Positions 48,782-59,238 of a stretch of DNA of 64,000 nucleotides are shown piece by piece; within the stretch, counting starts at the first letter, position 1; each line of letters starts with the position of its first letter. The notes beneath the pieces are model-generated. The model saw nothing but the letters and a program-made list of their open reading frames with translations. It was not told the DNA's origin and ran no database searches. Source of the stretch: Sambucus nigra (taxonomy: Eukaryota; Streptophyta; Magnoliopsida; Dipsacales; Adoxaceae); contig OX422213.1 in NCBI GenBank assembly GCA_949130495.1, forward strand, positions 56,890,678 to 56,954,677, written 5' to 3'. Both the position numbers and the translations under genes were made by a program.

Positions 48782-49780
48782 GTGGATTGTCCGTTTACAA
48801 ACTATTCGGTAATCATGTCTTTTTATAGTGAGTTCGGTAATTATAATGGTTCATATGGGAATAGTTTTCAATCTTTTTATTTTCAAGAATCTCCGCCTCG
48901 ACCTATTAAAATGGGTGAGTGGCTTTTAATTCATGAATATGAAAGGCTTGAAAACAAATATCGGGAAAAAAATCGTTTTTGGGAGAAAGAGTTGGATGCA
49001 TTATTCGAATCCAATGACGATTTTTCTTCCGAGGTTATAGAGCCAATGAATCCTACTTTGGAAGAAAGAATGCTTTTTCTAATCAAACAAGTACTCGATT
49101 TTCTTTCCACCCAAAGTGCAATGGATGTTGGTCTTGTTACGAAAATGATCTCACTTTGCGATGAGATACGTTCTAATTTGGAAAACAAAGAGGAGGTTGA
49201 GACTTGTGTGTCACCTCAAATTTTTGAAGAACATCTCATTGAAAGTGAGTCTTCCTCCCTTGAAATTCAATCTCCGAGTGATGATGAATCACTTGAGATT
49301 GAGTTTATTTCATCACCATTTTCGTTCACCGTTATTGAACCATTAGAAGTACCGCTAGATTCCTATGAGTCGGTTGAAAATTCTGAAACGTTTACACCTT
49401 TTATCGACAAAGACACTTTGCTAGAATTGTTTTCTAATATGGACTCTTCCTTTTTGTGTGCCCCTCTCCCCATACTACTTGAAAAAGATTCGGGAGGTGA
49501 TTATATTTTTCTTGGATCTCAATTGTACTTGTCCCACCTAGCACCCAAACCCCCCATCATCCCGTTAAATTTTTTAATTGGTGATGGTTCATTTTTTCCA
49601 TCTCACACATGCCTTCCGTTGTTCAAACGGAATCCTTATTTTTTGGGAGGCATGCATCCTAGTGAGGGTACACCATTAATCCCTCAAAGTCATATTGTAT
49701 TTTGGGTGGACCCTCAAATTTTTCGACTTCTAGTGTATAATTTATTAGAATTTGAAAATCGTAGGTTGTACAATAGTTAG
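48782..49780 (+). CDS. Unknown 332-aa protein of element X
   Basis: An uninterrupted frame starting 130 bases after the PBS, in the place where gag normally begins. A second in-frame ATG lies at 48,815 (M-S-F-Y-S-E-F), preceded by less conserved text, so the true start could be either. The N-terminal ~35 residues are rich in S, F, Y, N and G. Residues ~45-80 are charged and probably helical (E-Y-E-R-L-E-N-K-Y). The middle (~130-230) is strongly acidic and serine-rich. The C-terminal ~90 residues contain F-L-I-G-D-G-S-F, C-L-P-L-F-K and I-P-Q-S-H-I-V-F-W, conserved in element N. There is no zinc knuckle, protease, RT, RNase H or integrase motif, no signal peptide and no clear membrane segment. 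I do not recognise the family. It may be a cis- or trans-acting factor of a non-autonomous element, or a remnant kept open by chance. Confidence 0.6.
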   Translation: MDCPFTNYSVIMSFYSEFGNYNGSYGNSFQSFYFQESPPRPIKMGEWLLIHEYERLENKYREKNRFWEKELDALFESNDDFSSEVIEPMNPTLEERMLFLIKQVLDFLSTQSAMDVGLVTKMISLCDEIRSNLENKEEVETCVSPQIFEEHLIESESSSLEIQSPSDDESLEIEFISSPFSFTVIEPLEVPLDSYESVENSETFTPFIDKDTLLELFSNMDSSFLCAPLPILLEKDSGGDYIFLGSQLYLSHLAPKPPIIPLNFLIGDGSFFPSHTCLPLFKRNPYFLGGMHPSEGTPLIPQSHIVFWVDPQIFRLLVYNLLEFENRRLYNS

Positions 49781-50242
49781 CTTATTTTTTTTTTTTTTTT
49801 TTTTAGTATCGAGTTTTTGTTATTATTTTTGCTATGCTTGGTTCTAACATGTTTTGTAGATTCAATGGACTCGCATTCATCGGGGATCGCTCCAATTGGG
49901 TAATATCTTTATTTTCCTCTCTTTATATTGTGTTCTTGATTCGCATTGAGGGCAATGCAACATTTAAGTTAGGGGGTGTGGGATTTTCTTCCCATTTATT
50001 GTTTAGTTTCATTGATTTGATCACGTGTTCGTTCCAAGTATGTTTTTTTTAGAAAAAAAAAATCAAAAATTTCAAAAAAAAAAAAAAAATCATAAAATTT
50101 TGAAAAATCCAAAAATATTTTTGTTCAAAATAAATAAAAATTGGAATTCAAACTTATGGGAGAAAATATGGGAGAGAAGAGAGTGAGGGAGGGAAAGGGA
50201 ATGAACTTGGAGAAAAGGGGAGAAGAACCTGACAGGTACATG

Positions 50243-50314
50243 CGAACCGGTTCGGGGGTACAGCGAACCGGTTCGCCCCTCCGAACCGGTTCGGAGGTAC
50301 AGCGAACCGGTTCG
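50243..50314. repeat. Four-copy CGAACCGGTTCG palindrome array
   Basis: Perfect 12-bp palindromes start at 50,243, 50,264, 50,282 and 50,303 (spacings 21, 18 and 21 bp). The linkers are GGGGGTACAG-, CCCCT- and GAGGTACAG-like. The array lies ~280-350 bp beyond the stop codon of Y gag-pol. The same arrangement, two copies 21 bp apart, is in the LTR of Y at 57,419-57,451. Confidence 0.9.
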
Positions 50315-50590
50315 GGGGTACCAGGCTGGTCCAATCGCTGAAATTCACTCTTCTCTCCATTTCTAAGTGCTCTCTCATCCCCTAACTTGTGCATAATGCC
50401 CCTAAAAACCTTCTAGACCCTCGGGCTCTCAAAAACTTCCTCGAATACGACCTCGAAAAGCATACTAGCACCCTCGAAAAACGTGCTAACCTATCTCTCA
50501 TGCAACGCAGGCTCCGGACTCCTAACTAACCTATTTACACACAAAATCACCCCATACGCGACGGGGGTGCGACGACCTCACTCGCTTAGC

Positions 50591-53500
50591 TCAATTGACC
50601 CCGTAAACAGGGTCCGACAACCAAATCGTGTCGACCTCATCCACAAACGCCTCTAGGTATGGCTTTAGGCGTTGTCCATTTACCTTGAACATGTTTTCCC
50701 CTTTTAAATCATTTAGTTCAACAGCTCCATGGGGAAAAACGTTCTTTACGACGAACGGGCCAGACCATCGTGACCGCAGCTTGCCTGGAAAGAGGTGGAG
50801 CCGAGAGTTGTATAGAAGAACTTTTTGCCCGGGATGAAACTCTTTCCTTCGAATGATGCTATCATGAGCAAGTTTCATCCTCTCCTTTGAAATTTTAGCA
50901 TTCTCATATGCATCATTGCGTAGTTCCTCTAACTCAATCAATTGTAGCTTACGGGCTTCACCGGCCTTGTCCAAGGCATAGTTCAATTGCTTAATTGCCC
51001 AATACGCTTTGTGTTTGAGCTCAACAGGAAGATGACAAGGATTGCCATACACAAAATGGAAAGGGGACATTCCAAGTTGATTTTTAAACGCGGTACGATA
51101 GGCCCAAAGTGCATCGGTCAATCTAAGGGACCAATCTTTCCGGGTAGGATTGACGGTCTTTTCAAGAATGTTCTTGATCTCCCGATTCGCTAGCTCGGCC
51201 TGCCCATTCGTTTGTGGGTGATATGTCATCCCAACCTTGTGGACGACCCCATACTTTCTCATGAGCTTCTCAAATGGCCTATTGCAAAAGTGCGTGCCAT
51301 TATCGTTAATTATCGCTTTCGGTGCTCCGAAGCGAGAAAGTATGTGTTCCTATAGAAACTATATCACCACTTTGTTGTCATTAGTCCTAGTAGCTATAGC
51401 TTCTACCCATTTAGAAATGCAGTCTACCGCGACTAGGATGTATAGGAAACCAAAGGATGGGGGGAAGGGACCCATGAAGTCAATACCCCAACAATCGAAT
51501 ATCTCAATGATGAGTATGGGGGTAAGGGGCATCATGTCGCGTCGAGAAATGGCTCCCATTCGTTGGCACCTATTACATGACTTGCAAGCGTCATTTGCAT
51601 CCCGGAAGATTGTGGGCCAATAGAGGCCGCATTGCAGAATTTTAGCGACCGTCTTTTTCGCCGAGAAGTGGCCTCCACATGCTTCCGAATGACAAAACTG
51701 GATGACCTTTGGAATCTCGTCATCCGGTACACATCGTCGGATGATTTGGTCGGCGCAATATTTAAAAAGGAAGGGATCATCGTAAAAGAACATGCGCGAC
51801 CAATTAAGAAACCTCTTCTTATCTTGCGGTGTCCAATCGAGAGGGACGGCTCCCGTGACTATATAGTTTACTATGTCCGCATACCAGGGATATGAAGAGG
51901 TGGCAAATAGTTGCTCATCCGGAAAGTGCTCGTCTATGGGTATGGGATCACTAGGTACGTCGGACGAGAGCCGAGATAAGTTGTCGGCCACGACGTTTTC
52001 TACTCCTTTCTTGTCTTTGATGGAGAGATTAAGCTCTTGTAGGAGTAGGATCCACCTTATGAGGCGCGGCTTGGCGTCTTTCTTCGCAAGTAGATAATTT
52101 AAATCCGCGTGGTCGGTGAAGAAAATGATAGGAGAATCAATAAGATACGATCTGAACTTATCAAGGGCAAAGACTACCGCTAGCAACTCCTTCTCCGTGG
52201 TAGAGTAGTTGAGTTGAGGTCCGGCAAGGGTCCGGCTAGCGTAGTAGATGACATGAGCTTGCTTATCTTTACGTTGGCCCAAAACGGCCCCAATTGCGTA
52301 ATCGCTTGCATCACACATAAGTTCGAACGGTAGGGACCAATCCGGAACTTGCATGATGGGAGCGGACACGAGCATGTTCTTTAATTTATAAAAGGAGCTT
52401 TGGCATGCCTCGGTCCACTCAAACGGGTTATCCTTCATGAGAAGGTTGTTTAAGGGTCTAGCGATAGCGCTAAAGTCCTTAATGAACCTTCGATAAAACC
52501 CGGCGTGACCCAAGAATGAGCGCACGTCTTTAAGCGATCTCGGTGGGGGAAGGTCAGCTATGACATCTATCTTAGCCCTATCAACTTCTATGCCCTTGGA
52601 TGATACTATGTGACCAAGAACTATTCCCTCAGTGACCATGAAATGGCACTTCTCCCAATTCAGCACTAAGTTCTTGTCCACACACCGGGTAAGTACTTTT
52701 TCCAATTTTTCTAAACAATGATCGAAAGAGGTGCCAAAAACGCTGAAATCGTCCATGAACACTTCGAGTCCTCTCTCGACCATGTCGCTAAATAAGCTCA
52801 ACATGCACCTTTGAAAGGTCGCGGGTGCATTACACAAGCCAAATGGCATACGTTTGTAGGCAAACGTACCAAAAGGGCAAGTGAAAGTCGTCTTCTCTTG
52901 GTCAAGTATATCTACCTCAATTTGGTTATATCCGGAATAACCATCAAGGAATCAATAATAAGGGTGGCCCGCAACTCTCTCAAGCATTTGATCAATGAAT
53001 GGCAAGGGGAAATGGTCTTTTCTTGTTCCCGCATTGAGTTTCCGGTAATCAATGCAAACACGCCAACCGGTGGTGGTGCGTTGGGGAACAAGCTCTCCCT
53101 TGGTATTCTCAATCACAGTTATACCCGACTTCTTCGGGACGACTTGAATAGGGCTCACCCATTTGCTATCCGAGATTGGGTAGATAATCCCGGCATCCAA
53201 TAGTTTGATGATCTCGGTTCTCACAACTTCTTTCATATTGGGATTCAGTCTTCTTTGCATTTCTCTAGAGGGCTTGACATCCTCTTCGAGATGAATCTTG
53301 TGGGTGCAAATCAAAGGACTTATCCCCTTCAAATCAGCTATACACCAACCAAAAGCACCCTGGTGCTTCCTCAGAATTCTCATCAATTTGCCCTCCTGCC
53401 CTTCGTCTAGGCTAGAGGAGATAACAACAGGAAATGTCTCATCCTCTCCTAGGTAAGCATATTTGATATGGGAGGGGAGTTTCTTTAATTCGAGGGTTGG

Positions 53501-56203
53501 AAATTTTTCACTGGAAGGAGCCATATGTGTATCCCTCGGAGGTAGTTCCTCGAATCTAGAAACCCAATCAATCTCTCTCACGTCCTCGCCCGACGCACTC
53601 TCATCGAGTAATTCTCTCAACCTTCCAACATCCCTCTCGAAGTGGGTAGACGTCCCCTCACACTTATAGCTCGTAGCTAAACATGACTCTAAGGCGTCGC
53701 CATAAAAAGTTCCTTCGAAGTACTCTTCTACTACCTCATCTATGAGGCTCACCGCGTGAAGATCATCTTCCTCCCCTGCATTTTGGGCTATGTGGAAGAT
53801 GTTGGTTTCCAAGGTCATGTTCCCAAAGGTGAGCTGCATTCGCCCATTCCTTGTGTTGATGATTACATTAGCTGTAGCTAAGAAAGGGCGACCAAGGATG
53901 ATGGGAACATGGTTGTTTGAGTTAAAGGAGGGCTCCGTGCCCCAAATGACAAAATCTACCGGGAAATAGAAAATGTCCACTTGGACGATCACGTCCTCGA
54001 CTATGCCTCGTGGAATCTTCACTGATCGATCCGCCAATTGGAGAGTGACCTTTGTGGGCTTGAGGTCGCCCAAGTCAAGTTGCCTATAAATGGAGTAAGG
54101 AAGTATATTTACACTTGCTCCCAAGTCAAGTAAGGCTTTCTCAATTTTATTATCTCCAATGATGCATGATATGGTGGGTGCACCGAGATCTTTAAATTTA
54201 GGCGGGAGATCATTTAGCAGAATGGAACTCACGTTCTGAGCTAGAAAGACGTTCTTTTTAACTTTCATCCTCCTTTTTACCGTCAACAAGTCTTTGATAA
54301 CTTTGCCGTAGGCTGGAATTTGTTTGATGGCATCAAGGAAGGGTAGATTCAGCTTCACTTGCTTTAGTACTTCTAGCACTTCATCACGTGGAGTCCCTTT
54401 TTGAGTAGGAATCAATCTTTGAGGAAATGGTGCTGCGGAGGGTGGTTTCACTACCACCTCAGGCTCACTAGTGCCTTCCTTATCACTCTCGTCCAAGGGG
54501 ACATCTTCGGCCTCTTTCGTGCCGGGCGAAATCTCCTTGTCTTTTGTTGTGTCGTGTGGAGGAGGTGATAAATCAACGACTATTCCACTACGAAGAGTGG
54601 TCACTGCTTGACATTGCTCCTGATGTTCAGTGGATGTGGAGCTAACACTAGTTTGACCTTGGGGAGGTCGTTGGCCTTGGGCAGGGAATTTGCCCTTCTC
54701 TTGAACACTCAACGAGGATTGTATCTTAGACAAATTTGCATTTAGGTCGCCAATGAGACGATCATACTTGGCATTGGTTGCGGCCTGGCTTGCGATGAAT
54801 TGATTCACAGTATCCTCGAGAGTTCTCCGCTGTGGAGGGATATAATTTCCATGAGGTGGTGGTGCTTGCACATGTCCTTGCATGTGTGGAGCTTGTTGAA
54901 ATTGTTGTGGAGGAGGAGGGGCAACATGCGAAGGAGGGTTCATTGCGGCATGTTGTTGCCCGTAGCTAAATCCGGGATGATTTTTCCACGAAGGGTTGTA
55001 TGAATTCCCGTGCGGGGCATCGAAATTTCCCTTAAAGCCTCCTATACCACTAACTTGCTCTTGTAATATTACTTTGCAGGCGGGTATCGTCGGGCATTCC
55101 TCAGTTGAATGTCCCGCCTCACAAATCGCACACACCTTTTCGATGGGATTCTTGATAGATCCTACTACCTCGCATAAATCTCGAAATCCTTTCTCAAGGG
55201 AGTCCAACCGACAGTCCGACATAGAGGTCTTATCTATTTGGTGTAGGCCGGACGCCGATGGAGTGGTGGTCGCTTGACGATTTCGATTCTGAGCATTAGG
55301 ATCAGAAATATCCCAGGATTGGGTAGTCTCGGCGACATACCTCAGGTGAAGCTCAGCATCGTGGCAATCTAGCTCGATAAACGGACCACTGCCCATGGTT
55401 TCAATGAGTTGATTGGAGTTAAGGTTCAACCCATTATAGAGGAAGGAAATGATTTGGGCTATATCAAATCCATGATGGGGGCATGAAGCAGTTAACTCAT
55501 TGAAACGCTCATAACATCGATGGAATGGCTCATTATCCAATTGCCTGAACGATTGAATCTGAGCCTTTATGGAGATTGTTCGATGTGGTGGAAAGAACTT
55601 CTTGAGAAATCTGGATTGTAACTCGTTCCAGGATGGAATCGAGCTCGGAGGTAAAGACCAAAGCCAGGTCTTAGCTTTATCTTTTAACGAGAACGGGAAG
55701 AGTTTGAGGCGAATCACCTCCTGTGTGCAAGTTTGATCGTTGAGGGTATCACACACGTCCTCAAATTCCTGTATATGCAGGTATGCCTTCTCTGAATCCA
55801 TACCGTGATAGTGTGGTAGCATCTGGATCATCCCATTTTTGAATCGGAACTGCCCGGTATTATACGGGAGTATAATGCATCCCGGAGTGACAGTGCGCTC
55901 GGGATATAAGAATTCTCTCAACGGGTAGTACGGAGGCTCTTCCTCACCGGTAGTTACATTACTGTGCTGCGACATCTCTCTCTCACTCGACGATTCGGCG
56001 TTCTCACTGGGTGTGCACGACGTGTGTCCTATGAAGGAGAAGGGAGTGTTGCTAGAGATTGAGTGTGACGGTGTGGGAGGTGGGATCCAGAATTGTGGGG
56101 CTTGTGGAGTGTGGGGACTATCAGGATTATACTCAACAAGTGGATTTTCGTGAATGCTGGTTGGAGTATTATGGGGTGTGGGAGTGGTTTCAGAATTTTG
56201 CAT
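50591..56203 (-). pseudogene. Athila gag-pol polyprotein of element Y
   Basis: One continuous frame of 1,871 codons from ATG 56,203 to 50,591, broken only by in-frame stops at 52,954-52,952 (TGA), 51,361-51,359 (TAG) and 51,352-51,350 (TAG). The gag capsid-like region lies at residues ~150-300. A variant zinc knuckle C-x2-C-x3-H-x4-C spans residues 358-370. The protease aspartate is D693 in L-L-D-L-G-A-S. RT has F-M-D-D with D-D at 52,753-52,748. RNase H contains C-D-A-S-D-Y-A and Y-S-T-T-E-K-E-L. Integrase has H-x-H and C-K-S-C zinc ligands (~51,690-51,560), D in I-D-F-M-G-P-F near 51,480, D in N-D-N-G-T-H-F and E in A-N-R-E-I-K. The C-terminus has G-P-F-V-V-K. A single polyprotein without a gag/pol frameshift is normal for the family. 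The first stop lies inside RT, so no full product is expected. Confidence 0.9.
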
Positions 56204-56328
56204 AAAGTTCAGGAGAGATGATGATTGTGAATCTTTTTGGAATTTTATTTTTCTTTTATTTTTTTTGGATTTTTGAATTTTTGGTCAAAGTTTTGGATTA
56301 ACTCGATCTAATCCTAAGTCTACCTAAG

Positions 56329-56346
56329 TCCCCGGCAACGGTGCCA
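56329..56346 (-). promoter_or_regulatory. Primer binding site of element Y
   Basis: The minus strand reads TGGCACCGTTGCCGGGGA, the Athila PBS with one C-to-A change. It lies six bases inside the LTR end. Confidence 0.85.
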
Positions 56347-56352
56347 AAAACT

Positions 56353-57460
56353 TAACACGACTCAGAATGTGTCTCTAAAGTGTGTACTCTCTAGGCTCAA
56401 GTGCAAGCCTGTCGTTCAAGTAATAATCCGATAAGTCGGGTATCGATCCTCAGGGAAAAAGGACAACGGAGTTGTGACGACGGGATAAGACGGAGGGATC
56501 CTAACGATGACTCTAATAAGAAAGGAAAAGATTTGATTTTGGTTTTTGGGATTGATTACACTAAATGCAATTATAAAACTATGATAAAATATGCAACTAA
56601 CTAAATTATCTAAATGAAGAATGAAGAATTAAATTGAAATTGCTAAATTTAAATGATGAGAAAGTAGGATGGGAATACAATCCCCCAACCCTAGTGTAGT
56701 GTAGTGACAACATCAATCATAAATTTATCCGATTAATTCATACCCGGAATTTAGTACTCCCAAGCATTATGTATACGAGGTTCAAACCCGCGTCATACCT
56801 AATCTGAGGATGAGTAAATCGGTATCGCGGTAATTACATTCAAATTGTACTCTAAATCATCACGAGTACCCCCGGGCAAACGAGATATAAAGATCCACAA
56901 TTATTATGAAATTACGCGATACAATCAAAATTAATCATTAAATTCAGCGGATCGACGTTATACACATGCACTAACACATCAGGTTGGGTTCATGCATCCC
57001 AACCTTGAAAAACCTACCCGGACATGTTAATTTGACTGATGCATGAAATAATGACGTTGCATGTGTAGGAATTCATGGTGAAACTAGCTAGAAACATGTA
57101 AATACGTATTATGAATGCGAAAACAAGTTGAATCTAATGGGAAAACAAAGCATGCAAGAGCAATAATAAGAAACAAGAATCTTGAATTAAAACTTGCAAA
57201 AACAAACCCGAAACAATGAATTCTTGAAGTAAATTGTGCCCTTGATGTTCCTAGATATTTCTCTCCTTGTTCTCTATCAAAAACTCTCTAAAAATAGCCC
57301 TAAAAGCTGCCCCTAGGTTAATGCCTTCGTTCCCCACAAGTTTTGGAGTCTTTTAAACCTATTAGGAGACTTGGAGACCAATCAGAATGAAAGACAAAAT
57401 TCGCGTGTCAGGTACATGCGAACCGGTTCGGAGGTATAGCGAACCGGTTCGCCCCTCCCC
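56353..57460 (-). mobile_element. 5' LTR of element Y, truncated at its outer end
   Basis: It adjoins the PBS and shares with the LTR of X the block around GGTTGGGTTCATGCATCCCA (plus strand ~56,983). The ~1.1-kb stretch ends abruptly at 57,460, just past two palindromes, without a TG terminus. In the other LTRs here the dyads lie ~390-570 bp inside, so several hundred bases of the LTR start are missing. Confidence 0.75.
57419..57451. repeat. Two CGAACCGGTTCG palindromes in the LTR of Y
   Basis: Perfect palindromes at 57,419 and 57,440, 21 bp apart, preceded by CAGGTACATG exactly as in the downstream array at 50,243. Confidence 0.9.
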
Positions 57461-57979
57461 AACACACATGAAGATGTCGAAGAATGGAAAAAGTAAGTTA
57501 AAATTATTTTTGATGATAACTCGAATTTGATTTTTTTTTCAATTTGTAATAAATATTCCAATTTGTACTTTATCAATCCATTTTTAATGCTTTTAGTTGA
57601 TTTGCATTTTATCATTTTCACTGCTGTGTGGTGTGCGTGTGTGTGGACAGTAGGGGTGGGGGTGGGGATGTTTTTGATTTTTAGTAATTGTACATATTAC
57701 GAGTTAGATGCTGTTGTTTTGGAATTCAGAATTATGGTGTTAAACAGTAACAATTCATTTGGGTTTGTAGTAATTGTAAATATTTGCATGTCTTCTTCTA
57801 ATTCATTTTGATTTGTACTAATAAAATTTTTTTACTAGAAAATGTCTCCTTCAGGTATTAAGGATGATGATGATGATGATGATGATTATGATGATGTCGT
57901 CTGAGCTTGGTGGTAGCGAAGGCGACGAGGGATCCTCGGCCCCTAGGCTCTCCAAATATGGAAAATTGGGGATGGCCAT
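57461..57979 (+). repeat. 519-bp direct duplication, copy 2
   Basis: The partner of 46,680-47,196, >98% identical by eye. On its left it touches the truncated LTR of Y with no target duplication. On its right it continues without a break into CACTA coding sequence (CGAGAACAAAATGGG). Confidence 0.9.
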
Positions 57980-58226
57980 CGAGAACAAAATGGGGATATT
58001 AGCAGGATCCCTAGAGATGATAAAGACGATCATCGACCTGCCAAATGAGCTCAAGTTAGCTATTTGGGCAGCACTACATGTAATGTATTTATATTTATAA
58101 TTATATGAATAATTCAATTTCAATTTCAATTTCATTTTATATTTATATTTATATTTATTTGCAACTAACATTGTATTTGTTGGACAGGAACAATTCAGCC
58201 TGGATCCAAAGCTACGCGATTTCGTC
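57893..58226 (+). CDS. Small spliced CACTA ORF (hypothetical)
   Basis: From an ATG within the GAT/ATG repeat (M-M-S-S-E-L-G-G-S at ~57,893) the frame runs to a good donor (CACTACAT/GTAATG, intron from 58,080) and resumes at 58,188 after TTGGACAG. The spliced frame ends at TGA 58,224-58,226, with L-A-I-W-A-A-L-H joined to E-Q-F-S-L-D-P-K-L-R-D-F-V. This gives ~76 residues. The hydrophilic N-terminus and helical C-terminus do not match a family I can name. It may be a separate gene or the 5' exon of the following Ptta-like reading in another frame. Confidence 0.4.
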
Positions 58227-59238
58227 TTGAGCAGTTGAGGGAGAAACACAAGACGTGGAAGAAAAATATGCGAACCCGGTACTTTGGGAAGATCCGAGAG
58301 TCCGTTATCCGATTGCATGAATCCGTTGCCATAATGGAAAAGTTGATTGACAATGAGATCGGGGAGCGACAATTGGCATCTCGCCAATCGGGGAGGGAAA
58401 ATCGGGTGAAAACGATGGACATACACTACTCCGGTCGAACGTCTTACGCCGAGGTGGAGCATAGGATGGTGGTAAGATTTAATTTTTCTATAATTATTGA
58501 GATATATTATTCTGCATTATTTTACTTTGTGGGGTCAGTACTAATTTTGCATTATTTTATTTCAGGGGATAGGGAGTGACCCTGGGGGTAGGCCAGATAG
58601 GCTCGATACTTATGTGGCTATTCGGATGAAGAAGGGGAAGGATAAGGAGGTGCCCCGAGCGTCGCGACCACGATTGTAAGTAATTCGACAGTTTACTATT
58701 TGTTAATTGCCTTATAATTTTTTTATTTACTTATTTAACTAATCATGTGATTTTTATCGTTTTAGGCAAAGCTTAAGGAAGTGCATGAGTCGCGGTCTGA
58801 TGCCGACAAGGCATCTTTGTCCATAGATGTACTCAGCCAAGTGCGTGGCGCTAATCATAAGGGGAGGACAAGGGGGTGAGGTCGCGTGTGGTCAAATCTA
58901 GGATCATCGGATTAGAGATGAGCGACACCGGGTTGACTCGAATGGTGAACTCACATGACGCGAAGCTGTCCCATTTGGAGGCGACGGTCCAAGATATATT
59001 CTCATTCATGAAGTCTTCCTTGGGCGTAAACCTTAAGGGAAAAGGGAAGAAGAAGGTAGTGGAGGATGAGGTGCAGGAGGATGAGGAGCAGGAGGACGAG
59101 GATGTGGACCTCGTTGCTTCATCCTCGATACGTGCGGACTTTGATGATCCAGTCCCCTATTTATCTCCCTTTGACCGACCGATGTCGACACTTAGTTGGT
59201 CGAGCATGTACTGGACATATTTAGGGGCCAACGGATAG
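58205..59238 (+). pseudogene. Ptta/En-Spm-type second CACTA protein, broken
   Basis: A frame from ~58,205 (R-F-R-L-E-Q-L-R-E-K-H) contains H-Y-S-G-R-T-S-Y-A-E-V and, after a likely intron (58,473-58,565), G-R-P-D-R-L-D-T-Y-V. These correspond to the S-x-S-F-A-x-hydrophobic and R-hydrophobic-x-hydrophobic-F blocks of plant Ptta/Transposase_24 proteins. A second likely intron begins GTAAGT at 58,677 and ends TTTTAG near 58,766. A last open piece (58,876-59,238) has a short coiled coil and an acidic tail. The frames do not join cleanly after the second intron, so at least one frameshift is present. In CACTA elements the second gene usually encodes the subterminal-repeat-binding protein. Confidence 0.6.

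Larger units (their letters stand above)
47197..50130 (+). mobile_element. Athila-like element X, 5' part only
   Basis: LTR (47,197-48,630), PBS (48,634-48,651), a 332-codon ORF (48,782-49,780) and the start of a 3' non-coding region, after which it passes into minus-strand element Y at about 50,100-50,150. The stretch AAAAATATTTTTGTTCAAAA near 50,110 resembles element A near 8,960 in the same orientation. No 3' LTR follows. It belongs with N to a non-autonomous group with Athila-type LTR ends and PBS. Confidence 0.75.
50131..57460 (-). mobile_element. Athila element Y, nearly intact gag-pol, 5' LTR truncated
   Basis: On the minus strand: truncated LTR (57,460-56,353), PBS (56,346-56,329), gag-pol (56,203-50,591) and a 3' untranslated region with a dyad array, ending at the junction with X. 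No third ORF and no 3' LTR are present. With only three in-frame stops and no frameshift in 5.6 kb of coding sequence, it is the youngest autonomous-type element in the window. Confidence 0.85.

Noticed and set aside
50243..50314. Regularly spaced repeats that could suggest a CRISPR-like array
   Set aside because: Repeats are 12-bp palindromes with 6-9-bp linkers inside a plant retrotransposon; repeat and spacer sizes and context do not fit CRISPR.
50141..50341. Plus-strand frame reading the palindrome array as an R-T-G-S repeat protein
   Set aside because: The array is in the 3' untranslated part of a minus-strand element and the same motif sits in its LTR; the frame is short and without homologue in N, where spacing (20 bp) would break the frame.
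57851..58462. A 203-codon minus-strand frame in the CACTA right part
   Set aside because: It runs antisense to the spliced plus-strand CACTA coding text and includes isoleucine runs from the GAT repeat and intron sequence.
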